A DNA stretch of 64,000 nucleotides, from contig NZ_FZOW01000005.1 in assembly GCF_900188125.1 (NCBI RefSeq), forward strand, positions 248,001-312,000. Reading direction: 5' to 3'. Below the pieces are notes generated by a model. The model ran no database searches. It worked only from the letters and a program-made list of their open reading frames with translations, and was not told the origin of the DNA. Numbering within the stretch: the stretch's first letter is position 1; every line of letters begins with the position of its first letter. Positions 19,040 to 26,922 of this stretch are shown in pieces. The position numbers and the translations under genes are program-made. This DNA is from Rhodococcoides kyotonense. Its GTDB lineage: Bacteria > Actinomycetota > Actinomycetes > Mycobacteriales > Mycobacteriaceae.

Positions 19040-20488
19040 ATGTCGCGATTCATCGACCGCGTGGTGTTGCACGTCACTGCGGGTAAAGGCGGCAACGGCT
19101 GCGCTTCCGTCCATCGAGAGAAGTTCAAGCCGTTGGGTGGTCCCGACGGCGGCAACGGTGGTCGCGGTGGCGACGTCGTCTTCGTCGTCGACCGGAGCGT
19201 GCACACGTTGCTCGACTTCCACTTCCATTCGCATGCCAAGGCCACCAACGGAACTCAGGGCATGGGCGCCAACCGGCAGGGGTCGGACGGCGAAGACCTG
19301 ATTCTGAAGGTTCCCGATGGCACCGTCGTGCTCGACAAAGACGGTCGCATTCTCGCCGACATGGTCGGTGAGGGAACGCGTTTCGACGCAGCAAGCGGTG
19401 GCCGCGGCGGTCTCGGCAATGCAGCTCTGTCCTCGAAGGCCCGCAAGGCCCCGGGTTTTGCGCTCCTCGGCGAGGAAGGTATCGAACGCGACCTCGTCCT
19501 CGAACTGAAGTCGGTCGCCGACGTCGGACTGGTCGGATTCCCGTCGGCGGGCAAGTCGTCGCTCGTGTCGGTGCTGTCCGCAGCCAAGCCGAAGATCGCC
19601 GACTACCCTTTCACGACCCTCGTGCCGAACCTCGGTGTCGTGTCCAGCGGTGAGACGACCTACACCGTTGCCGATGTTCCCGGGCTGATTCCGGGTGCGA
19701 GCGACGGCAGGGGTCTCGGCCTGGAATTCCTGCGGCACCTCGAGCGGTGTGCTGTGCTCGCGCACGTCGTCGACTGCGCCACCCTCGATCCCGGTCGCGA
19801 CCCGATCTCCGACGTCGACGCGCTCGAGGCGGAACTCGCCGCGTACAAGCCGGCTCTGTCCGGTGACGCGAGTCTGGGAGATCTCGCGGATCGCCCACGC
19901 ATCGTCGTGCTGAACAAGGCTGACGTTCCGGAAGCCGCCGAACTCGCCGAGATGGTCACACCGGAGTTCGAGGCTCGGGGTTGGCCCGTGTTCACCATCT
20001 CGGCGGTCAGCCGAGAAGGGTTGAAGCCGTTGATGTTCGCCCTCGGAAAGATGGTCGAGGACTACCGCGTCGCGCATCCGCCCGCGGAGCCGCGTCGTCC
20101 CGTCATTCGGCCGGTCGCCCGTAACGAGGAGGGCTTCCAGGTCGTCAAGGATCCCGATGTGCCCGGTGGCTTCATCGTTCTGGGCACGCGCCCCGAGCGG
20201 TGGGTCGCGCAGACGCAGTTCAGCAACGACGAAGCCGTCGGCTACCTCGCCGACCGCCTGGCCCGCCTCGGCGTCGAAGATGCACTCATCAAGATGGGCG
20301 CCGAGCCCGGTGCTTCGGTCACGATCGCCGATGTCTCGTTCGACTGGGAGCCGCAGACTCCGGCAGGCGTCGAGGTCACCCGCACGGGCCGCGGCACCGA
20401 TGCACGACTGGACCAGGTCGAGCGCATCGGCGCCGACGAGCGCAAGCATGCACGTCGAGTCCGACGCGGACTCGACACCGAAGAGTGA
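19040..20488 (+). CDS. obg: GTPase Obg/CgtA
   Basis: Essential ribosome-associated GTPase. The 482 residues have the glycine-rich Obg fold (about 1-158, [19 protein letters not shown]). The G domain follows, with P-loop GFPSAGKS at 166-173, DVPGLI (G3) and NKAD (G4). The C-terminal OCT domain (about 345-425) ends in a short basic tail. Length and order match actinobacterial Obg. ATG 19040 has GAGGGCAG upstream. proB follows after 6 nt. Confidence 0.96.
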   Translation: MSRFIDRVVLHVTAGKGGNGCASVHREKFKPLGGPDGGNGGRGGDVVFVVDRSVHTLLDFHFHSHAKATNGTQGMGANRQGSDGEDLILKVPDGTVVLDKDGRILADMVGEGTRFDAASGGRGGLGNAALSSKARKAPGFALLGEEGIERDLVLELKSVADVGLVGFPSAGKSSLVSVLSAAKPKIADYPFTTLVPNLGVVSSGETTYTVADVPGLIPGASDGRGLGLEFLRHLERCAVLAHVVDCATLDPGRDPISDVDALEAELAAYKPALSGDASLGDLADRPRIVVLNKADVPEAAELAEMVTPEFEARGWPVFTISAVSREGLKPLMFALGKMVEDYRVAHPPAEPRRPVIRPVARNEEGFQVVKDPDVPGGFIVLGTRPERWVAQTQFSNDEAVGYLADRLARLGVEDALIKMGAEPGASVTIADVSFDWEPQTPAGVEVTRTGRGTDARLDQVERIGADERKHARRVRRGLDTEE

Positions 20489-20494
20489 GGAAAC

Positions 20495-21625
20495 GTGGCG
20501 GCTGAATTCGAGTCCGATGTGGTCGTCTCCGAAACCAGGACGAGCGTCGCCGACGCCAAGCGAATCGTCGTCAAGATCGGTTCCTCGGCGCTGACGTCGC
20601 TCGTCGGCGGTCTCGACACGGACCGTCTCGACCGACTTGCCGACGCCGTCGAGGCGCGGATGCGCGGTGGCACGGACGTCGTCGTGGTGTCGTCGGGAGC
20701 GATCGGCGCGGGTATCGCACCGCTCGGATTGACCAAGCGCCCACAGGATCTCGCGACGAAGCAGGCTGCCGCGAGCGTCGGGCAGCTGGCGCTCGCTCAC
20801 GCGTGGGGCACGTCGTTCGCGCGGTACGGGCGAACCGTCGGGCAGGTGTTGCTGACGGCCGAGGACATCGCGCGGCGCACCAATCACCGCAACGCGCAAC
20901 GGACGCTCGATCGTCTTCGCTCGTTGGGGGCTGTGGCCATCGTCAACGAGAACGACACGGTCGCGACGGCCGAGATCCGGTTCGGCGACAACGACCGACT
21001 GGCTGCTCTCGTCGCGCACCTCGTCGGTGCGGACGCGCTGGTTCTGCTGTCCGACGTCCCAGGTCTGTACGACGGTGATCCGCGCAAAGGCCACGCGACG
21101 CTCATCCCCGAGGTCGCGAGTCCGGAGGATCTCGACGGTGTCGTCGCAGGGTCCGGAGGTGCGCTCGGTACGGGCGGTATGGCCTCCAAGCTGTCCGCTG
21201 CGCGCCTGGCCGCCGACGCCGGTGTTCCCGTGTTGCTCGCGGCTGCGAGCGATGCGGACGCAGCACTCACGACGGCGCGCGTCGGAACGGCGTTCGCGGC
21301 GCGTCCGACGCGATTGTCCGCGCGGAGGTTCTGGGTGCGGCATGCGGCCGACGTCGCGGGCGACCTACACCTCGACACAGGTGCGGTGCGTGCCGTCGTC
21401 GACAAGCGTCGTTCGTTGCTGTCGGCGGGCATCACCGGACTGTCGGGCCAGTTCTACGGAGGCGACGTCGTCTCGCTGCGTGGCCCGGACGGGCAGCTCG
21501 TCGCCCGTGGAGTAGTCGCGTACGACGCGTCCGAGCTGACCGGAATGCTCGGCAAGTCCAGCGGTGAGTTGACGCCGGAGCTGCAGCGTCCCGTCGTTCA
21601 CGCCGACGACCTGGTACCCGCCTGA
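20495..21625 (+). CDS. proB: Glutamate 5-kinase
   Basis: First enzyme of proline biosynthesis, phosphorylating glutamate. The 376 residues contain the amino-acid kinase domain (VVKIGSSAL at about 24, [43 protein letters not shown]). A C-terminal PUA domain starts at about residue 282. The start is GTG 20495 with GAGGAAA upstream, 6 nt after obg. The partner proA lies 24.5 kb downstream at 46097, with unrelated accessory genes between. In mycobacteria the two are also separated, but by a shorter core region. Confidence 0.95.
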   Translation: MAAEFESDVVVSETRTSVADAKRIVVKIGSSALTSLVGGLDTDRLDRLADAVEARMRGGTDVVVVSSGAIGAGIAPLGLTKRPQDLATKQAAASVGQLALAHAWGTSFARYGRTVGQVLLTAEDIARRTNHRNAQRTLDRLRSLGAVAIVNENDTVATAEIRFGDNDRLAALVAHLVGADALVLLSDVPGLYDGDPRKGHATLIPEVASPEDLDGVVAGSGGALGTGGMASKLSAARLAADAGVPVLLAAASDADAALTTARVGTAFAARPTRLSARRFWVRHAADVAGDLHLDTGAVRAVVDKRRSLLSAGITGLSGQFYGGDVVSLRGPDGQLVARGVVAYDASELTGMLGKSSGELTPELQRPVVHADDLVPA

Positions 21626-21634
21626 GCCCGTCAT

Positions 21635-21654
21635 AACGGACAAAGCGGTCCGTT
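21635..21654. promoter_or_regulatory. Perfect palindrome between proB and the MFS gene
   Basis: AACGGAC, six bases, then GTCCGTT: 7-bp perfect arms. It lies 10 nt after the proB stop and about 76 nt before the probable start of the MFS exporter gene. It could be the operator of a TetR-like repressor of the exporter or a weak terminator of proB. The short arms, 6-nt spacer and lack of a T run favour an operator. Confidence 0.45.
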
Positions 21655-21730
21655 GTTGCTCACGGTGTTGCGGCCGCTCGGCTTTCGCAGTTCGATGGAC
21701 ATCTGTGCATCGAGGGCGGGAGCGGACGAC

Positions 21731-23449
21731 ATGGCTCGTACGGGAACGGATCGAGACGTACCGAACACCGAGACGCGCGACGACGCGGTGTTCCGACGTC
21801 GGTGGCTGATTCTCGCGGTGATGGTCATCTGCCTGTTGGTCGTCATTCTCGACAACACGATCCTGAACGTGGCGCTCAAGACCATCCAGGCCGATCTCGA
21901 CGCGTCGCAGAGCGCAATGCAATGGGCGGTGGACAGCTACGCCGTCGTGTTCGCCGGGTTGCTGATCCTGTGGGGTGTCACCGGTGACCGGATCGGGCGC
22001 AAACGAACCCTGATCATCGGAATGGTGGCGTTCGGCGTCACGTCGGCGTTGTGCTCCACGGCGGATTCGTCGACCGAACTGATCGTCTATCGCGCCCTCA
22101 TGGGTATCGGAGCGGCGGCCGTTCAGCCGCAGACGCTGTCGATCATCCAGAACGTCTTCGAACCGGACGAGCGACCCAAGGCGATCGGGATCTGGGCGGC
22201 CGCGTCGGGCATCGCAATTGCGTTGGGGCCCATCACCGGTGGTGCGCTGCTCGAATTCTTCTGGTGGGGATCGGTGTTCTTGGTCAACGTTCCGATCGTC
22301 ATCGTCGGCGTCGCGCTGATCTTCCTGCTCGTGCCGGAATCCAAGGATCCGAATCCCGGCAAGATCGACCCGTTCGGTGTCGTGCTGTCCATCGTTGCGC
22401 TCGTGGTGTTGGTGTTCGGAATCATCGAGGGCGGCAACACGAACGACTGGCTGCAGTGGCGATCGCTCGGTGCGATAGTGCTCGGTCTGCTGCTGCTCAC
22501 GCTGTTCGTCGTGTTGGAAAAGCGCAGTGCGCACCCGACGATCGACGTCACGCTGTTCAAGAACCGGCAGTTCTCGGCGGGCACCATTTCGATTGCGCTG
22601 GTGTTCTTTTCGCTGATGGGTGCGACGTTCTATCTCGCGTACTATCTGCAGGCAGTCCGCGGCTACACTCCGCTCGCGGCCGGTGTCGCGCTCATCGCCG
22701 TGGCAGCGGGCGTCATGATCTCGGCGAGCCAGGCGGCGAGGTTGTCCGAACGCTTCGGTGCGCGGTACGTCGCCGGCAGTGGGCTGACTCTGTTCGCGCT
22801 CGCGATGCTGTCCTACGCGTTGGTGGGGGAGACGACACCGCAATGGATCGTCGAGGCTCAGATGTTCGTGCTCGGTTCGGGTATGGGCTTGACCATGACG
22901 CCCGCGACGAACGCGATCATGGGCGCGGTTCCGCGAGAGAAGGCGGGTGCAGGCTCGGCCGTCAACAACACCGTCCGTCAGGTGGCCGGTGCGCTCGGTG
23001 TGGCGATCCTGGGATCGCTGTTGGCCGTTGCATTCCGTGGTGACCTCGGCCCGGACACTCCGGCCACGCTCGCGGCGACTCTCGATCAGCCCGCTGCGGT
23101 CGTCTCGCAGCTACCTGCCGACGCCCAGGTGACTCCGCTCGTCACATCCGATGCAAGCGAATCCATCGGCGGTGCACTGGAATTCGCGGGGAGCGCTGCG
23201 TCTGCGCTACAGACGCGAGGCATGCTACCGCAGGCGGCGCAGGTGCCCGAGAACGTGCGCGCGGAACAGAAGCAGACGGCGGAAGCAGAGATCACCACCT
23301 TCGTGGCGGAGTCGAAATCGGCGTTCGTTCACGGCATGCACGTCGCGTCGATCGCTGCGGCTGCCAGTGCGTTCCTCGGAGCCGTCGCGGCCTTCACGTT
23401 GCTTCCCGGTCGAATCGAGATCGACGACGACACCGCGCCTGCGGTCTGA
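21731..23449 (+). CDS. MFS drug/cation exporter, DHA2 (14-TMS) family
   Basis: Inner-membrane proton antiporter of the EmrB/QacA type, likely exporting a toxic compound. From ATG 21731 it is 572 residues long, with about 14 hydrophobic segments. It has the DHA2 hallmark LDNTILNVALKTIQADL in TM1 and GDRIGRKRTL between TM2 and TM3. A periplasmic loop of about 110 residues lies before the last TM segment. Upstream in-frame starts at 21653 and 21695 add only a non-hydrophobic leader. A perfect palindrome at 21635-21654 may control it. The substrate cannot be predicted. Confidence 0.85.
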   Translation: MARTGTDRDVPNTETRDDAVFRRRWLILAVMVICLLVVILDNTILNVALKTIQADLDASQSAMQWAVDSYAVVFAGLLILWGVTGDRIGRKRTLIIGMVAFGVTSALCSTADSSTELIVYRALMGIGAAAVQPQTLSIIQNVFEPDERPKAIGIWAAASGIAIALGPITGGALLEFFWWGSVFLVNVPIVIVGVALIFLLVPESKDPNPGKIDPFGVVLSIVALVVLVFGIIEGGNTNDWLQWRSLGAIVLGLLLLTLFVVLEKRSAHPTIDVTLFKNRQFSAGTISIALVFFSLMGATFYLAYYLQAVRGYTPLAAGVALIAVAAGVMISASQAARLSERFGARYVAGSGLTLFALAMLSYALVGETTPQWIVEAQMFVLGSGMGLTMTPATNAIMGAVPREKAGAGSAVNNTVRQVAGALGVAILGSLLAVAFRGDLGPDTPATLAATLDQPAAVVSQLPADAQVTPLVTSDASESIGGALEFAGSAASALQTRGMLPQAAQVPENVRAEQKQTAEAEITTFVAESKSAFVHGMHVASIAAAASAFLGAVAAFTLLPGRIEIDDDTAPAV

Positions 23450-23452
23450 TCG

Positions 23453-24331
23453 TCAGGTCGGGAGTGCGTCGACCAGCGCTGCCAGCGTCTCCGAGCATCC
23501 GGCGTGTGAGGTGACGTGTGCGAACTCGTCACCTCGGGTGGCCCCACGATTGACGATGACGATGGGAATGCCCGCCTTGGCGGCGCGTCGAACGAACCGC
23601 AGCCCGGACATGACTGTCAGTGACGAACCGAGCACGAGGAGAGCCTCGCTGTGGTCTACCAGGTCGAACGCCTCGGCCACCCGCGGCTTGGGCACGCTCT
23701 CGCCGAAGTACACGATGTCGGGCTTCAGAACGCCACCGCAGTACGCGCAGTCGACCATCCGGAAGTGTGCGGTGCTGGTGATGACGGCGTCCGCGTCGGG
23801 GGCGATCTCGACGCCCTCCGCCGGTGCGACACTCTCCAGAAAGCCTGGATTGAGCTCGTCGAGACGCTTCGCCAGCGTGAACCGAGACTCGAGACGCTCG
23901 CAGGCCAGGCATCGGACCCGGGCGTAGACCCCGTGCAGATCCACGACGCGGCGGCTGCCTGCCTTGGTGTGCAGCATGTCGACGTTCTGTGTGATGACGC
24001 CGGACACGATGCCTCGACGCTCCAGTTCCGCCAGACTGCGATGGCCGGCATTCGGGCGCGCCGCGTCCATGTGGCGCCACCCCACGTGGTTACGGGCCCA
24101 GTAATGGCGTCGGAACTCGTCGTCGCCGACGAACTGCTGATAGGTCATCGGATTGCGCGGAGGGGAGTCCGGTCCGCGGTAGTCGGGGATGCCCGAGTCG
24201 GTCGACATTCCGGCGCCGGTGACAACGGCGACCGATTTACCGGAGAGCGCCTCGACGACCTGATCGAGCCGCGCGTCGGAGACGATGCCCGATGTTCCAG
24301 AAGTCGACACGACATCCAGGGTAGCGCTCAC
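23453..24331 (-). CDS. NAD-dependent protein deacylase, sirtuin family
   Basis: Sir2-type enzyme that removes acyl groups from lysines using NAD. Visible motifs are GAGMSTDSGIPDYRG (39-53), TQNVDMLHTKAG, the catalytic His of VVDLHG, a Zn site from two cysteine pairs (CLACE and CAYCG) and the GSSLTVMSG NAD-binding loop. The spacing resembles the SIRT4-like class II. GTG at 24331 gives 292 residues; a longer in-frame extension to 24466 looks non-coding. It is downstream of the ect operon on the same strand but separated from it by a very strong hairpin. Confidence 0.88.
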   Translation of the reverse strand: MSATLDVVSTSGTSGIVSDARLDQVVEALSGKSVAVVTGAGMSTDSGIPDYRGPDSPPRNPMTYQQFVGDDEFRRHYWARNHVGWRHMDAARPNAGHRSLAELERRGIVSGVITQNVDMLHTKAGSRRVVDLHGVYARVRCLACERLESRFTLAKRLDELNPGFLESVAPAEGVEIAPDADAVITSTAHFRMVDCAYCGGVLKPDIVYFGESVPKPRVAEAFDLVDHSEALLVLGSSLTVMSGLRFVRRAAKAGIPIVIVNRGATRGDEFAHVTSHAGCSETLAALVDALPT

Positions 24332-24362
24332 GCCCGACACCGTGATCCGACCTGCACACAGA

Positions 24363-24420
24363 CCTGCGCCCCGCTCGACCGATGCCTTGTCAGGCGTTGG
24401 ACGGTCGAGCGGGGCGCAGG
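24363..24420 (-). terminator. Strong terminator of the ect operon
   Basis: A perfect 19-bp stem (CCTGCGCCCCGCTCGACCG at 24363-24381 with 24402-24420) whose 20-nt loop contains a second small stem (GCCT/AGGC). It starts 15 nt past the ectC stop and ends 31 nt before the sirtuin start, so it should prevent readthrough into the sirtuin gene. Confidence 0.8.
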
Positions 24421-24434
24421 TGTGGTGGAACTGA

Positions 24435-24833
24435 TCAGGCAGGTACCTCGACGAGGGGGTACACACCGTTCTCGTCGTGAGTCTCGTTGCCGACTACAGG
24501 GGGATTGAACACACACAACATGCGCATCTGAGTGCGTGGCTCGACCGTGTGACGCTCGTTGCCGTTGAGGAGGTACATCGAACCCGGTCCGAGTTCGTAC
24601 GTCTCACCGGTCTCGCGGTCGGTCAACGTGCCTTCACCCTCGATGAGCCATACGGCCTCGACGTGGTTGGCGTAGTGGAAGTTGTTCACCGTGCCGGCCT
24701 TGATGGTGGTCTCGTGGAACGAGAATCCGACCCGATCGCCGCCGAGGATGATTCGCTTGCTGCGCCACTGCCCGTCTTCGCTCTGGATGTCGCGATCGGT
24801 GCCGGTGATTTCTTCGGTGGAACGAACGATCAT
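24435..24833 (-). CDS. ectC: L-ectoine synthase
   Basis: Iron-dependent cupin that cyclises N-gamma-acetyl-diaminobutyrate to the compatible solute ectoine. The 132 residues show the family sequence throughout: MIVRSTEEITGT start, NNFHYANHVEAVWLIEGEG, the LGPGSMYLLNGNERH cupin motif with the metal-binding His, and a CVFNPP end. AAGGGAG precedes the ATG. It is the last gene of the operon, 48 nt after ectB. No ectD (ectoine hydroxylase) follows, so the product is probably ectoine rather than hydroxyectoine. Confidence 0.96.
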   Translation of the reverse strand: MIVRSTEEITGTDRDIQSEDGQWRSKRIILGGDRVGFSFHETTIKAGTVNNFHYANHVEAVWLIEGEGTLTDRETGETYELGPGSMYLLNGNERHTVEPRTQMRMLCVFNPPVVGNETHDENGVYPLVEVPA

Positions 24834-24881
24834 GAGTGATCTCCCTTCAGCTGATGAGGTCTACGACGTACGAAAAGTGGC

Positions 24882-26156
24882 TCAGGAGCACACTTTTGCG
24901 GTCGCACCTTCGATGATGTCGAGTCCGCGGTCCAGCTCTTCGATGGTGGTGGTCAGCGGCGGAAGCAGCTTGACGACCTCGTCGGACGGTCCGGCGGTCT
25001 CGACGAGCAAGCCCTCGTCGTAGCAGAGCTGCGCGACCTTGCCTGCCATCTCCGGCTCGTCGAACGCCAGAGCCTGGACCATTCCTCGGCCTCGCGTGGA
25101 CACGCCGTCGAACTTGGCGCACAGTTTGATGAACCGGTCCTGGATGTGCTCACCCTTGGCGAGAACTTCCTTTTCGAACGTGTCGTCGGACCAGTAGGTG
25201 TCGATAGCAGCCTTGGACGTGACGAACGACGGGTTGAATCCGCGGAACGTTCCGTTGTGCTCACCGGGTGCCCACACGTCGAGTTCGGGCTTGAACAGAG
25301 TCAGAGCCATCGGCATTCCGTATCCGCCGATCGACTTCGACAGCGTCACGATGTCCGGCGTGATTCCAGCCTCCTCGAAGGAGAAGAACTGGCCGGTGCG
25401 TCCGCAGCCCATCTGCACGTCGTCGACGATCAGCAGGATGTCGCGGCGCGAGCACAGGTCGGCCAAGGCGCGCAACCACTCCGGGCGTGCGACATTGATG
25501 CCGCCCTCACCCTGGATGGTCTCGACGATGACGGCCGCCGGACGATTGAAACCACTGCCCGAGTCGTCGAGCACGCGCTCGAACCACTGGAAGTCCTCGG
25601 TGACACCGCCGAAGTAGTTGTCGTACGGCATAGGGGTGGTGTGTACCAACGGGATTCCGGCGCCAGCTCGCTTCATCGAGTTGCCGGTGACCGACAACGC
25701 GCCGAGTGTCATGCCGTGGAAAGCATTGGTGAAGTTGATGATCGACTCGCGGCCCGTCACCTTACGAGCAAGCTTGAGAGCCGCCTCGACGGTGTTGGCG
25801 CCTGTGGGGCCGGGGAACTGAACCTTGTAGTCCAGGCCGCGCGGATCGAGGATGTTCTTCTTGAACGACTCGAGGAACTCACGCTTCGCGACGGTCGACA
25901 TGTCGAGTCCGTGGGTGATTCCGTCGTTCTGGATGTAGTCGACCAAGGCACCCTTGAGGATGTCGTTGTTGTGGCCGTAGTTCAATGCGCCTGCGCCACC
26001 GAAGAAGTCGAGGTACTCACGGCCGTTCTCGTCCACGAGGGTCGAGTTCTTCGCGGTCGCGAACACGGCCGGCCACTGGCGGCTGTAGCTGCGGACTGCG
26101 GACTCGACGGTCTCGAAGACGTCGGGCTTCTCTGTGGTGGTCTGCTTCTCGGTCAT
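24882..26156 (-). CDS. ectB: Diaminobutyrate-2-oxoglutarate transaminase
   Basis: PLP enzyme that makes L-2,4-diaminobutyrate from aspartate semialdehyde, the first ectoine step. From ATG 26156 it has 424 residues, the usual EctB length. It shows class III aminotransferase motifs (PGPTGANTVEAALKLAR, IVDDVQMGCGRTG) and the PLP lysine Lys274 in TLSKSIGGYG. AAAGGA stands 11 nt before the ATG, so independent initiation is likely. However, the upstream ectA frame runs into this gene with no stop codon, so an EctA-EctB fusion is also possible. Confidence 0.94.
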   Translation of the reverse strand: MTEKQTTTEKPDVFETVESAVRSYSRQWPAVFATAKNSTLVDENGREYLDFFGGAGALNYGHNNDILKGALVDYIQNDGITHGLDMSTVAKREFLESFKKNILDPRGLDYKVQFPGPTGANTVEAALKLARKVTGRESIINFTNAFHGMTLGALSVTGNSMKRAGAGIPLVHTTPMPYDNYFGGVTEDFQWFERVLDDSGSGFNRPAAVIVETIQGEGGINVARPEWLRALADLCSRRDILLIVDDVQMGCGRTGQFFSFEEAGITPDIVTLSKSIGGYGMPMALTLFKPELDVWAPGEHNGTFRGFNPSFVTSKAAIDTYWSDDTFEKEVLAKGEHIQDRFIKLCAKFDGVSTRGRGMVQALAFDEPEMAGKVAQLCYDEGLLVETAGPSDEVVKLLPPLTTTIEELDRGLDIIEGATAKVCS

Positions 26157-26705
26157 GTTCTGCTTGTTCCTTTCGTTTGTGCGCACTGCGGCAGGGCCTA
26201 CTGTGTAGAGCTCTTCTGCCTCGTGGCTATCAGGGAAATCGTTGGGCGCGAACAAATCTGATTTTTCGATATCGGTCCCACGCGTACGAGCGAGGGCTGT
26301 GAACAGCGCGATCGACGCTTCGTTGTCGGGGCTGATCGTGGTTTCCAGATGCGTGATGCCCTGCGGCGTCAGGCGATCCAGCAATTCGTTCAGCATTCGA
26401 CCTGCCAGGCCCTTGCCCCGCTGATCGGCATCGACTGCCACCTGCCACACGAAAAACGTTGTGGGGGAGTCCTGCCGGATGTAGCCGGTGACGAAACCTA
26501 CTGCGCGACCGTCGACATCGGATACCACCGAGGTGGCTGCAAAGTCTCTGCACCACAGGACGTATGCGTAGCTCGAGTTGAGGTCGAGCACCCTTGAATC
26601 TCTTGCGATCTCCCAGAGCCGGACTCCGTCGGAAACCTTTGGACTACGAAACTTCACTGCGTCCGGCGCAGTGACTGGGGTTGTTCTCAGCTGTGCGGGC
26701 TTCAT
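26157..26705 (-). CDS. ectA: Diaminobutyrate acetyltransferase, frame open into ectB
   Basis: GNAT-family enzyme that acetylates diaminobutyrate using acetyl-CoA. The acetyl-CoA loop is QVAVDADQRGKGLAGRML, followed by HLETTISPDNEASIALF. The domain normally ends soon after a motif like HEAEELYTVGP. Here no stop follows: 17 further codons lead in frame to the ectB ATG, giving a combined 607-residue frame from ATG 26705. I prefer ATG 26705 over GTG 26744 because the GTG coincides with a -35-like box and ATG 26705 lies just after the predicted transcription start. Either the genes are fused or ectA lost its stop. Confidence 0.9.
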
Positions 26706-26715
26706 AGGAAATACA

Positions 26716-26744
26716 AACGTAACAAGGTGCCCTTGGCTTTTCAC
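26716..26744 (-). promoter_or_regulatory. Predicted promoter of the ect operon
   Basis: On the minus strand, a -35-like GTGAAA (26744-26739), a 17-nt spacer and a -10-like TACGTT (26721-26716) place transcription start near 26709. That is a few bases before the ectA ATG, so the mRNA would be nearly leaderless. No Shine-Dalgarno sequence precedes that ATG, in agreement. Confidence 0.5.
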
Positions 26745-26755
26745 GTACCTGCCGA

Positions 26756-26801
26756 AATTGCTGCTCGAAACACCTGCCTTCGCGCAGGTGAAGCAGCAAT
26801 T
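26756..26801. promoter_or_regulatory. Nested inverted repeat upstream of ectA
   Basis: Outer 10-bp perfect arms AATTGCTGCT (26756-26765) and AGCAGCAATT (26792-26801) enclose an inner 7-bp stem (CACCTGC with GCAGGTG). It lies about 50-90 bp upstream of the predicted ect transcription start, so it is outside the mRNA and is more likely an operator, or a terminator of the upstream recQ-like gene, than a leader hairpin. Confidence 0.5.
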
Positions 26802-26816
26802 GTGATGCTGGTCACA
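26801..26816. promoter_or_regulatory. CRP/GlxR-type binding site upstream of ectA
   Basis: TGTGATGCTGGTCACA is an exact match to the TGTGA-N6-TCACA consensus bound by CRP-family regulators, including actinobacterial GlxR/Crp. The symmetry extends one A-T pair on each side. It is centred about 100 bp upstream of the predicted ect transcription start. Confidence 0.6.
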
Positions 26817-26922
26817 ATCATTGTTTGTGGGGTAACGGCGACGGGATTCGAAAACGATGTTTGAAATTCGATTTTTCGGTTTCGACAGTGTGGTCTTACT
26901 TTTTCTCGACGAATTGCCGCGA

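Noticed and set aside
18887..21343. 818-codon frame antisense to obg and the start of proB
   Set aside because: Covers two well-supported genes and an obvious terminator on the other strand; composition typical of a shadow frame.
26706..26744. N-terminal extension of EctA from GTG 26744
   Set aside because: The GTG coincides with a -35-like box 17 nt from a -10-like box, and the extension is not EctA-like; the ATG at 26705 is preferred.
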